Assembly: GCA_039105265.1 (NCBI GenBank)
Contig: JAPFFF010000008.1
Coordinates: forward strand, 4,960,001-5,024,000
DNA: 64,000 nt
Reading direction: 5' to 3'
Source of the DNA: Tritrichomonas musculus
Taxonomy: Eukaryota > Parabasalia > Tritrichomonadida > Tritrichomonadidae
How positions within the stretch are numbered: the stretch's first letter is position 1; each line of letters starts with the position of its first letter. Both the position numbers and the translations under genes were made by a program. The notes under the pieces are model-generated. The model saw nothing but the letters and a program-made list of their open reading frames with translations, did no database searches and was not told where the DNA came from. Below, piece after piece: positions 10,559-18,063 of the stretch.

Positions 10559-11091
10559 TAGATTTCCCTACTTCCTCTTTTTGTCCAAAAAAAAGTTTAA
10601 CTTTTTCAGTGAATGCCGTTTATATATAAATAAATTATTTTATCATTAATTTACTCAGTGCGAGATTACAGTTTTTGTAAGCATTTGTGACTTTATACTT
10701 TCGGCATAATATCTTTGCACACATTAGACGTAATCTGTTGATCAAACTTCCCAAAAGCAAGCAAGATTAATCATATCTCAATTCTTTTGGTTAAAAATGA
10801 GGTAAAAAATATGTAATTTGTCATTGCAGAATTCTTTACTTATGCAATTCAACACTCAAAATTGTTATTATGATTGAATATTCATTTTAATTTACTGATT
10901 TTTACAAGAAAAAATGATAATTCTTACGTTTTATAAATTAATTATTAATATTATAAGCTTATAATATTAATTATTTTATTATTAGATTTTTATTATATAG
11001 TGCAAAATAGAATACAAAAAAATGGACAAAAAGTGGAAGTGGTCATATAACTTTTTAAAATTTGGACAAAAAGTGGAAGTAGGGAAATCTA
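10559..11091. mobile_element. TA-flanked MITE (Tc1/mariner/pogo type)
   Basis: A 529-bp element (10561-11089) with 29-bp terminal inverted repeats starting GATTTCCCTACTTCC and differing at one position. TA lies on both sides (10559-10560 and 11090-11091). A second copy of the terminal core (TGGACAAAAAGTGGAAG) lies just inside the right end at about 11023. TA duplication suits the Tc1/mariner/pogo superfamily. It abuts a pogo-type transposase relic, whose element it could derive from. Confidence 0.7.
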
Positions 11092-11344
11092 TCAAAAAAA
11101 TTCATTCAATATTATTGGGAAAGATGTAAAAAACATTCCTCGATAAACACAATAATTAGTAAATTTTTCTTTGACATTTGAATATTTTATTTTAGGAATT
11201 TGATTAGTATTTATGAAGAATGTTCCATATTCTTGATTATGAAGCTTGAGAATATTGTCATCAGAAGTCAATAATTGAGAAGACATTTCTATTAAATTAC
11301 TTTTCTTTTCTTCCAATACATTTTCTGATTGATTTGTGTTCGGA

Positions 11345-12597
11345 TTATTTAGGATCATATGGCAAAATTCCAGTAGCTCCAAAACTTTTTTTGAGCAATT
11401 CAATAGGTACAGAATTCCATGAATTTATAATCGACGATACAATAATGTATCTTGCCCTAGCCGTTTGATTTTTCAACCTTTTAGTATATTCTCTATCATG
11501 TCTCGACATTCAGAATAATGAAAGATTTATTTTGAATGGGTATGCGACACTAAAGTCAAATGGCTGGAACACATGTGTGCAGTGAGCAGGGAAGGTAATC
11601 AATTGAATATTGTGTTGTGCAAGGAATTCGATGGAATTTGAATTAAACCTTGAAGGATGATTGTCACAAAGAAGGATTATAGGCTTGTTACGAATATCAT
11701 CTGGAAGTTCGAGTCTGTATTTATTTACTTCACCTACAAAGAACACACAAAAAGCATAAAACAAATGAGATGTCATCCATCCAGATGCTAGACTTGTAAA
11801 AAAGGCATCAAGATCTTTCAGTTCATCTGGAATGCTTTTAACTTCAGAAAGAATTATATATGGTTTCAGTTTGAAACCTTGTGCATTATAACTTAGAAGG
11901 GCAGTTATATGCAACTCATTTGGACCAGTTGACATTGCTGCAATACTCTTTTTGTTTAGAATCAATGCTTTAAATTTTTTACTGCTGACGGAGCTTGTCT
12001 CATCTGCGCTAAATATGAGCCTTGGATCACACTGTGAGATCATTTGCCCAAACTTATCAAGAAACCTTTGAATAGTATTAGTATTGCAAAATTCTCTACG
12101 CGAATCTTCTAGATCACTTTTGTTTTTTTAAAAAATATCGTTTGCCTTACAGAAATGACCAAGCCATTCTTCAGATGGAATAATCTTTCAAGTGTTTCCT
12201 GATAACTTTTTGTCATTTTTTCTTTTTGCTTGCACTTTTCTGCTAAAAAGCACCCTCTCTTGTAGCGAACTTCTCTGATTTCTAGGGCGAAACAAAGAGC
12301 TTCCTTTGTATTAAGACATATCAAATCACGTGCTGCTTGACTTACTCTTTTTTTAAAACAAATCAAATCTACTTCACTAATAAATGGTGAACGTCCGCCT
12401 TGGCTGTATCCTGGGAACCAAAAGTTTCCTTTAATAGTATTAATTATGCAATTTGATATTGCTTTTTTACTATTCAAACTGAATTTTTTAATGATTTCGT
12501 CAACAGTCGAACCTCTCATTTTGGCCTCACAAATATCAATTTGTACATCTGAAAAAACCTCCAATTCTTCATCAGTCCAATTTATTAAATGAACATA
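11345..12597 (-). pseudogene. Decayed pogo/Tigger-type DDE transposase
   Basis: A minus-strand transposase relic. The N-terminal part (12109-12597) is helix-turn-helix-like DNA-binding sequence. The catalytic part has the three acidic landmarks of the DDE_1/pogo fold: D in IFSADETS, D in LLCDNHPSR and D in HVFQPFDFSVAYPFK. It ends in a C-terminal SFGATGILPYDPK block. Breaks: a frame change near a T/A homopolymer (about 12121-12130) and an in-frame TGA at 11510-11512, after which the same frame runs on to 11347. No ATG is found upstream, because a MITE begins at 12598 inside or just before the coding region. A plain DNA-transposon fossil, not old judging by so few breaks. Confidence 0.8.
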
Positions 12598-12657
12598 AGT
12601 AGTATAGTTAAGGGGGTAGATGGCTATTGAAATTCGCTAAAACAATTACGTAACTTT

Positions 12658-12713
12658 AGTAGTATACGTTAGGCTGTGCGCCCTTAACGGTCGCCCAGAC
12701 CTAACTGCGCCGA
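12658..12713 (+). repeat. Left 56-bp terminal inverted repeat
   Basis: Perfect inverse match to 17751-17806. It is GC-richer than its surroundings, contains CGCCCTTAACGGTCGCCCAG, and continues as a weaker match (TGATNTCAC) for about 10 bp more. The ACTTT target duplication lies immediately outside at 12653-12657. Confidence 0.93.
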
Positions 12714-12765
12714 CTGATATCACTAGGGAACTTTGAACAAAAAAAAAACATAACCATTTTAAAGT

Positions 12766-13272
12766 TTATGCTATATCCAATAGGGTAGCATATGGTGTTC
12801 TTGTAAATATTTCACATTTTGGATTTTCAGAATTTGATATTCCATTTTTGAAAAATGAACTGTTGAAAACTATTGATTGAGCAATAGAAATAACATTGAA
12901 AGTTGTTTTGTCTAACGGAAAACGTATATTATTCAAATAAATTTCTGTTGGTTCACATTGATATTCCGATGAAGGCGAATTTGCAGAATTAAATGAAACA
13001 TTGACTTTGATTTCTTTCTGAGTCACAATATTATTTTTAGTTTCAGGATAAGAAAGATACATTGTTGCTTCATAATTGTCAAGTGCTTTTTCTAAATTAT
13101 ATCGAATTATTCCTTCAGATTTGTTATCAAAGGTATAATTAACTTTTGCCAGTTTTATCAAATTATTCATATCTGGTATGTCATCTTTTAATGCATATAT
13201 GGATAAATCTGGATCTGATTTGCCTTCGAGAGCAGCAAATCTGGCTTCAAAAGCGGCTATCGTAGCCTTCAA
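12766..13272 (-). CDS. Unknown protein of the Rep/SF3 element (left end)
   Basis: About 168 codons. A short heptad-like start (AFEARFAALEGK) is followed by a beta-rich region (VNYTFDNKSEGIIRYN, EIYLNNIRFPLDKT). I recognise no family. The fold pattern, a short coiled coil followed by a beta-rich head, is like that of trimeric fibre or attachment proteins, but this is only an impression. The start is unresolved. It belongs to the element because it lies inside the inverted repeats. Confidence 0.45.
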   Translation of the reverse strand: MKATIAAFEARFAALEGKSDPDLSIYALKDDIPDMNNLIKLAKVNYTFDNKSEGIIRYNLEKALDNYEATMYLSYPETKNNIVTQKEIKVNVSFNSANSPSSEYQCEPTEIYLNNIRFPLDKTTFNVISIAQSIVFNSSFFKNGISNSENPKCEIFTRTPYATLLDIA

Positions 13273-13274
13273 GG

Positions 13275-13640
13275 TTGTATTTTCAACCGGAAATCAATGA
13301 AACAGACGCAAAAAGTGTGATTTTAGAAACATATGCTCAAATACTTTTAAATCAGGATAAGGCGCTTTTAAGCAATTTAATCTTTAAGCATTCTATTATT
13401 GTCCCTAAAGAGTGCTTAGAAGAAATCATAAAAGCAATTCTCAAAGTCACAGAAGTCGAAGTACATCTTGATGAAGATATTGGTTGTTGTGCCGGAAAAG
13501 CAAACCCAATTCGAAGAATAGAAGCCATTAAAATACTCAATGAGAACGGCGAAATCGTCACTGATTTCAAACAAGTTTATAATAAAGAATATAATGAATT
13601 ATTAAATAACTATCATTTATGTTTAAAGTTTTGCGTTTAG
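13275..13640 (+). CDS. Unknown protein of the Rep/SF3 element
   Basis: About 121 codons on the plus strand, convergent with the secreted-type gene that follows. Mixed alpha/beta composition with LLSNLIFKHSIIVPKECLEE and a Cys pair in EDIGCCAGKANPIRRIEA. I recognise no family. The start is unresolved. The reading frame is well formed in composition, unlike a random frame in this AT-rich DNA. Confidence 0.4.
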   Translation: MYFQPEINETDAKSVILETYAQILLNQDKALLSNLIFKHSIIVPKECLEEIIKAILKVTEVEVHLDEDIGCCAGKANPIRRIEAIKILNENGEIVTDFKQVYNKEYNELLNNYHLCLKFCV

Positions 13641-14285
13641 TTAGTTAAAAACCCAGTAAATAGCTCCTCCACCAGTTATATTAAATATTTGGCAATTGCA
13701 AACTAGAAGAATACAATTCTGAGAAAAAATAATTCCTCCAGGTTCGTAAGATTTAATATTCGAGAATTTGCAATGTTTCAATATAATGGCTTCAGATTGA
13801 TTTTTTTTTACAATTCTTGGGACAGGGCAAAAAGGGTCAGGTGATATGGTTGGAGTTAATGAGGGAGTTTGTTTTGGAGGATCATACAGATAAAAAAGTC
13901 CATGAAGAGCAGAAGCACTTCTGCTTTGGATTATGAGAGTATCAGTAGTGATCGGCATTGATTGTGAATCAAAGAAAACTTGCCATTTCTGACGAACATC
14001 TGATTTACAATTAATGTTTAATTGACTTAATTGTCCAAAATAAATGTCAATTGTATCAAAATTAGAGTCTTTCATTCCAATTATCCAAAATCGAGAACAT
14101 GTAATTTGTTGTTCAAGAATTCCTCCTTGATAAAGAACGAAGAGATGATCCTTCAAGTCAGAAGTATCCATTTCCCAGTCTCCATAAACTTGAGTAAAAT
14201 TCCAAGCAGGTATCCAATTAGCCTCTTCCGGGATTCCATCAGGTCTTTCAAATGATTCAATGAGTATCAATAAGATAGCGAACAT
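13641..14285 (-). CDS. Secreted or surface-type beta-helix-like protein within the element
   Basis: 214 residues from an ATG at 14285. A short hydrophobic N terminus (MFAILLILIESFE) may be a signal peptide. A Trp/Tyr-rich region (WIPAWNFTQVYGDWEMD) and a proline-rich hinge (DPPKQTPSLTPTISPDPF) follow. The C terminus (about 170-214) has C-F-S-N and C-Q-I-F-N-ITGGGAIYW spacing, like the rungs of right-handed beta-helix (Pmp/polymorphic-type) surface proteins that are abundant in trichomonads. Possibly a host-derived passenger, or a domain the element uses outside the cell. Family assignment is weak. Confidence 0.5.
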   Translation of the reverse strand: MFAILLILIESFERPDGIPEEANWIPAWNFTQVYGDWEMDTSDLKDHLFVLYQGGILEQQITCSRFWIIGMKDSNFDTIDIYFGQLSQLNINCKSDVRQKWQVFFDSQSMPITTDTLIIQSRSASALHGLFYLYDPPKQTPSLTPTISPDPFCPVPRIVKKNQSEAIILKHCKFSNIKSYEPGGIIFSQNCILLVCNCQIFNITGGGAIYWVFN

Positions 14286-14363
14286 TGAAAAAAATGAAAA
14301 CGGTTATGTCAGATCACATAACATTCTCAAAAAAAAAGATTAATTTAATAAAAGTTAATTCTT

Positions 14364-16127
14364 TTATTTATTAATTTGAAAGAATTGATATGCGTCTTCA
14401 CGCAATTGATAAATTGCTGCCTTTGAGCCATCTTTGGTTTCTCGGCAGTATTTGAGAACGCTGTTTCGAAAGGCTTGCATTGTTCCCACAGCATATCCAT
14501 TTTCGGTGCACCAAGCTTTAAAGGATTCAAAGGCCTGCTTCTTTTGTATTCCATGGATAAATTGTGAAACATTCAGCTGAATGAATGCTGAGTATGGATT
14601 CTTCGAAAAGTTAATAATGTCTGTTTTCTCTCTTGTCAAAGGAATGATTGTCGGATCCCATTGGGAAAGATCAATTCTTCTGAACCAAGATAACAGGATC
14701 GAAAAAAAATCAGGAGTGAAGGACCCATAAAGATTATTAAAATAGTCTTTATCTCCTCGTTTTTCTGCTGAAACTTCCATAACTATGTATCGTCTATCAT
14801 CTTCTGCTATTTTGATTGGTGCAAAATTGTTCGAAAGGAAGATAAAGTTGGCAACATTTTGCTGAGTAAAGACGTCCTGATACTTCTTGTGAATGTCAAT
14901 TGACTCTTCCGTGATCAATGTCTTTAAGGTGTCGTCATCATATTTCTTGTTGCCGATAAAACTCTTTACTTCATTACACACAAGCAACATTTTATACATC
15001 AAACTTCCATTAAATTTGCCTGTGAGATAATCAAGTTTGGCATCAGGATTGGCATAACCACCAAAAAGTTTACAAATAGTGTCAGTAAACGTGTTTTTCC
15101 CAGTACCCTGCATACCTGTTATGACGAGTGCTGTTTTGGTCTTTTTTCCAATATTTTGGATAATATACGATATCCAGGATATGACATAATTGAAAACATC
15201 TTTTCTTTTTTTGCATATGATGGCAAAAATATGAGAAAGGAATGGCTGAATAACTTCTTGTCTTATATTTTGTCCAAAGCATAAAGGATAATCAAATCCC
15301 TGGAAGAATTGAAACACATCCAATCGTCCGGTGTAGAATGCCATCTGCTCTATTGTCAAAAAGTTTGTATTTGTTCCTTCCTGCAAAACTTTATATGCTG
15401 TAATTGCTTTTGTCGTTTTGCCCAAAGTTATTGACTTTAGTTTTTGATTGAACTGTGCCATAGTAGTGAATGTCAGTTGTGCGTGATTGTACTTTGGGTC
15501 TCTCACTTTGAGGAGAAAAATTGATGGCACAACATCAATATGTTTAGCAACTCTGACAAGATCAGTCATGAATTCCCCGACTCTGATGCCAAACCCTGTG
15601 CTTTTCCTATAGTCTTTGTGTCTGATGCTAGTTAATGAAAAATGGGTATATGTTTCAATTTGAGCTGAGTCATTAATGGTGTTATTAAAGTACGTCTCAA
15701 GCATGTAATTCCTCTGTCTTTGAGGTAAACAGTTTAAGAAATCGAATAACCATCTGTTCCCTTTGAGAGTTTGATTATTTTGCCAATTTTCTTCGACAAA
15801 TTCTTCACTATTTCCCTCTTTGAGACACCACCATCTTTTCATGATTTGCTTTTTGAAATCGGTCTTATATGGTGCAATAGATATTGAATTGAATACCTGA
15901 CCAAAATTCTCTTCGTTTGGTTCCAACAATGAATAAAGGGCCAATAAATCATCACCGTCAAGTTTAATTGGGTTATTGTTGACACAAAGATCATTATCAT
16001 TAAAATCTGGGTGGTAATGTGGCAGGACATTTTGAATTATTATTTGGTCTTCATCGTTACTATCATCCAAATAAGGATCTTCTTCAGTCATTTGTTCTTC
16101 TTCAGTCATTTGTTCTTCTTCAGTCAT
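14364..16127 (-). CDS. Superfamily-3 helicase (D5/primase-helicase-like) of the element
   Basis: 587 residues. Walker A is GMQGTGKN at 338-345, Walker B ends in MLLVCNEV, the sensor is FIFLSNN, and the arginine-finger region is DDRRYIVMEVS. These occur in the order of SF3 helicases of the DUF5906/D5 type, which unwind replication origins in viruses, plasmids and mobile elements. The ~320 residues before the ATPase are unlike any primase I can name. A wHTH-like tail (SFKAWCTENGYAVGTMQAFRNSVLKY) closes the protein, as in D5-type helicases. The N terminus is a tandem MTEEEQ repeat giving three in-frame ATGs (16127, 16109, 16091). Divergently paired with the small basic gene 50 bp away. Confidence 0.88.
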   Translation of the reverse strand: MTEEEQMTEEEQMTEEDPYLDDSNDEDQIIIQNVLPHYHPDFNDNDLCVNNNPIKLDGDDLLALYSLLEPNEENFGQVFNSISIAPYKTDFKKQIMKRWWCLKEGNSEEFVEENWQNNQTLKGNRWLFDFLNCLPQRQRNYMLETYFNNTINDSAQIETYTHFSLTSIRHKDYRKSTGFGIRVGEFMTDLVRVAKHIDVVPSIFLLKVRDPKYNHAQLTFTTMAQFNQKLKSITLGKTTKAITAYKVLQEGTNTNFLTIEQMAFYTGRLDVFQFFQGFDYPLCFGQNIRQEVIQPFLSHIFAIICKKRKDVFNYVISWISYIIQNIGKKTKTALVITGMQGTGKNTFTDTICKLFGGYANPDAKLDYLTGKFNGSLMYKMLLVCNEVKSFIGNKKYDDDTLKTLITEESIDIHKKYQDVFTQQNVANFIFLSNNFAPIKIAEDDRRYIVMEVSAEKRGDKDYFNNLYGSFTPDFFSILLSWFRRIDLSQWDPTIIPLTREKTDIINFSKNPYSAFIQLNVSQFIHGIQKKQAFESFKAWCTENGYAVGTMQAFRNSVLKYCRETKDGSKAAIYQLREDAYQFFQINK

Positions 16128-16176
16128 TTCAGAAATGTGAAGAGCTTTTTTGTTTTTTATTTTTTCTCAAAAATAA

Positions 16177-16407
16177 ATGTCCGGACGATTAGATCTTTCA
16201 GAATTTAATGAAACAAATGTTATCAAAAAGCTCACCAGATCAGAAAGTATACAAAATTTGAAAAGAGGACGAAAACTAAAATACGCTACTGAAGAAGAAA
16301 GACATGAAGCTAGAAAACAACAACAAAAAGCATATAGAGAAAGGAAAAAAAGAGAATTAGAAGAATTAAGAGAAAAAGTAAATATGATAACGAATCAGCC
16401 CAATTGA
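16177..16407 (+). CDS. Small basic DNA-binding (AT-hook/bZIP-like) protein
   Basis: 76 residues. KRGRKLKY is AT-hook-like and is followed by YATEEERHEARKQQQKAYRE and RKKRELEELREKV, a basic region running into a short leucine/charged helix as in truncated bZIP proteins. Such small basic proteins accompany mobile elements and viruses in protists and may regulate or package element DNA. It sits divergently from the SF3 helicase across a 49-bp spacer, so it could regulate that promoter. Confidence 0.65.
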   Translation: MSGRLDLSEFNETNVIKKLTRSESIQNLKRGRKLKYATEEERHEARKQQQKAYRERKKRELEELREKVNMITNQPN

Positions 16408-16450
16408 ATACCTAATTGGCTTGTATTTTATTTTTGTTTTTCAATAATTA

Positions 16451-16568
16451 TTCAATGATTCATGCGTCCAATAAAATTCAATGATTCATGCGTCCAATAA
16501 AATTCAATGATTCATGCGTCCAATAAAATTCAATGATTCATGCGTCCAATAAAATTCAATGATTCATG
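16451..16568. repeat. 26-bp iteron array (4 full copies plus a partial)
   Basis: Four perfect tandem copies of TTCAATGATTCATGCGTCC + AATAAAA (starts 16451, 16477, 16503, 16529) and a 14-bp fifth copy at 16555. It lies between two convergent genes of the Rep element and contains no coding sequence. Short iterons near a Rep gene usually are binding sites for the initiator, so this is the best origin candidate. The copies are identical, so it is not a CRISPR array (there are no spacers). Confidence 0.8.
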
Positions 16569-17022
16569 ACTTTTTCTGAAAGATTGTTTTGTTTTGTGAT
16601 GGCTCTTCTTGAGGTGGCGGTAATGCATCATCATGCTCTGGCTTCACCCATTTTGCATGTCTTTTTGGTTTTGGCTTATAATATTTTATGAACTTAAAGG
16701 CAGCATTATTGTCACTTTGCACCTTCCCATATTTAATGAAATAACGCCAAGCAGATTTAGCATTAGGCGATCCTTTATAGGCCAAAATTTCACCACTAAA
16801 ACGTTCTCTAAATAATTTGCCCTTCATATTATTCGCAAATATTTCTAATTCATCCCTAAACCCCTTTGCTGGTATCCAATTATAGGGCACTAAACATGTC
16901 ACATAATTATTTGTGATATCTATATATTTAAAATTGTGTTCTCTTTTCAAATCTGCAACTTTTTGATTTGTTATAGGTGGATTAAAACGAATTTGACCTT
17001 GAATAATTATTATATCTGACAT
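16564..17022 (-). CDS. Unknown protein of the Rep/SF3 element
   Basis: 152 residues from the ATG at 17022. Beta-alpha-beta order at the start (IIIIQGQIRFN ... YVTCLVPYNWIP), then a helix-rich basic part (NNMKGKLFRERFSGEILAYK, SAWRYFIKYGKVQSD) and a Lys/Pro-rich tail. Its size and strand order recall a second small nuclease-like or ssDNA-binding domain, but no catalytic motif is evident. It ends inside the iteron array and begins 17 bp from the HNH gene stop, so these two and the Rep gene form a minus-strand cluster. Confidence 0.6.
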   Translation of the reverse strand: MSDIIIIQGQIRFNPPITNQKVADLKREHNFKYIDITNNYVTCLVPYNWIPAKGFRDELEIFANNMKGKLFRERFSGEILAYKGSPNAKSAWRYFIKYGKVQSDNNAAFKFIKYYKPKPKRHAKWVKPEHDDALPPPQEEPSQNKTIFQKKS

Positions 17023-17038
17023 TTTGAATAAAAATAAA

Positions 17039-17350
17039 TTACGGCATTTTACGATTATAATTGTTTTCAGAATGTGTTACCCATCGTAAATTACATAGAC
17101 GGTTATCTTTACGATTGCGGTTTTTATGATCGACTTCTTTTTTGTGAGCAGGATCATCGTTAGGCAAAAATTGTTTGGCAATAATAACGTGTTTTAAATA
17201 GTTTACACCATTCAAATTAACCGTCAAATAACCTTCATTATGTTTTGAATCTTTCAATGGTTTACGTGTCTTCTTATTTCTTATTGTGAAAGGGTATTTA
17301 TTTAAAATCTCATAGTCATTTATAAAGCCTTTTAATGGAACAAAGCTCAT
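17039..17350 (-). CDS. HNH endonuclease (NUMOD4-HNH type)
   Basis: 103 residues. The N-terminal half (FINDYEILNKYPFTIRNKKT ... GYLTVNLNG) matches the NUMOD4-like substrate-recognition segment found before phage HNH nucleases. The HNH core is VDHKNRNRKDNRLCNLRWVT followed by HSENNYNR, with Asp74-His75, Asn83, Asn87 and His93 placed as in that family. It is a complete small homing-type nuclease and may nick DNA to promote spread of the element. Eighteen bp separate it from the Rep gene. Confidence 0.88.
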   Translation of the reverse strand: MSFVPLKGFINDYEILNKYPFTIRNKKTRKPLKDSKHNEGYLTVNLNGVNYLKHVIIAKQFLPNDDPAHKKEVDHKNRNRKDNRLCNLRWVTHSENNYNRKMP

Positions 17351-17367
17351 TTTTCAAATACAAAAAA

Positions 17368-17667
17368 TTAATCTAATGGCCGTTCACCAAATTCTTGGAA
17401 GTCATGTTTTCTCGTATTGTTATTAAGAATATATCGAATACACCAGCTGTTTCTACGAGGCACTTCTAAATGAGCATTATGACCAAATAAGCTCTTAACA
17501 CACTTCATATCTTCTGGATTTTTGAAATAAATGAATGCATGACCATGATATCTGCCATTCTCACAAGTATCCTCACATGTACATAGATAAGTGGAGTTAT
17601 CTGGCAGTTCTTTAGGGTATTCATGTGTCCAGAATGTGATCATATAGTTCCTTCTTTTTCCCCACAT
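17368..17667 (-). CDS. CRESS-type HUH (Rep) endonuclease, minimal domain
   Basis: 99 residues from the ATG at 17667; the frame is open further up but lacks a good start and crosses the terminal repeat. The three rolling-circle motifs are in order: motif I in YMITFW (8-13), motif II GRYHGHAFIYF with the HUH His pair at 41 and 43, and motif III RYILNN with the presumed nicking Tyr79. The closing FGERP at 93-97 is like the EFG/ECG end of circovirus and geminivirus Rep nuclease domains. Unlike those, no helicase is fused; an SF3 helicase is encoded separately 1.2 kb away. Family-wise it would nick the origin and stay covalently attached through Tyr79. Residue identity is inferred from pattern. 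Confidence 0.8.
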   Translation of the reverse strand: MWGKRRNYMITFWTHEYPKELPDNSTYLCTCEDTCENGRYHGHAFIYFKNPEDMKCVKSLFGHNAHLEVPRRNSWCIRYILNNNTRKHDFQEFGERPLD

Positions 17668-17750
17668 TTGTTTTTTGATATGAAGAAAAAAATTTAAAAA
17701 TAAAAATAAAAATAGAGAAAAAAAATTTATAAATGGCCTTGGTGAAATCA

Positions 17751-17806
17751 TCGGCGCAGTTAGGTCTGGGCGACCGTTAAGGGCGCACAGCCTAACGTAT
17801 ACTACT
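17751..17806 (-). repeat. Right 56-bp terminal inverted repeat
   Basis: Perfect inverse match to 12658-12713. It lies 84 bp upstream of the chosen Rep start, so the Rep promoter is probably in or next to it. ACTTT follows at 17807-17811. Confidence 0.93.
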
Positions 17807-18063
17807 ACTTTATATGGTTTTACTAGGTCCAAACAACACTCAACAGTTCAGAACCAATTCGAAACACATCGCCGGTATTTTGAACCCCACTAACTGAAAA
17901 CCATTACGAAAATAATTGGAAACGTTAGAGATACCCATATAAGTTCGATAGTTCGATAAAAACGTTAACAACGTCTGAAAAGTCCATCACGGACAATAAT
18001 CATATACTAAAAATAATAGAGAGATCACATTAATAGCCATCGACCCCCCTTAACTATACTACT

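Larger units (their letters stand above)
12653..17811. mobile_element. 5.15-kb inverted-repeat element with HUH Rep, SF3 helicase and HNH genes
   Basis: Element body 12658-17806 (5,149 bp) bounded by perfect 56-bp inverted repeats (12658-12713 and 17751-17806), beginning AGTAGTATACGTTAGGCTGT. A 5-bp direct duplication ACTTT lies outside each end (12653-12657 and 17807-17811). Eight reading frames, mostly on the minus strand: an unknown, a second unknown, a secreted-type beta-rich protein, an SF3 helicase, a small basic protein, an unknown, an HNH nuclease and a CRESS-like HUH nuclease. A 26-bp iteron array lies between two convergent genes. No integrase, DDE transposase or recognisable capsid gene is seen. 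Identical terminal repeats argue for recent insertion. It looks largely whole; the replication genes appear intact, while one or two of the small frames at the left end may be broken. Confidence 0.85.
12598..18063. mobile_element. Short MITE (~310 bp) split by a 5.15-kb insertion
   Basis: Outer inverted repeats: left 12598-12628 and right 18032-18063 (reverse complement), both beginning AGTAGTATAGTTAAGGGGG and ending GATGGCTATT, with two differences. Removing the inner element (12658-17806) and one copy of its target duplication leaves about 312 bp of non-coding DNA, a typical MITE. Its first bases (AGTAGTATA-GTTA) match the inner element's ends (AGTAGTATACGTTA), which suggests a non-autonomous relative. 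No clear target duplication of its own was found. It interrupts the pogo-type transposase region. Confidence 0.7.

Noticed and set aside
16451-16568. CRISPR-like array
   Set aside because: Units are directly tandem with no spacers and the genome is eukaryotic.
12658-17806. Interpretation as a Polinton/Maverick
   Set aside because: No protein-primed DNA polymerase B, retroviral-type integrase, packaging ATPase or recognisable capsid gene is present, and 5 kb is too short for a complete member.
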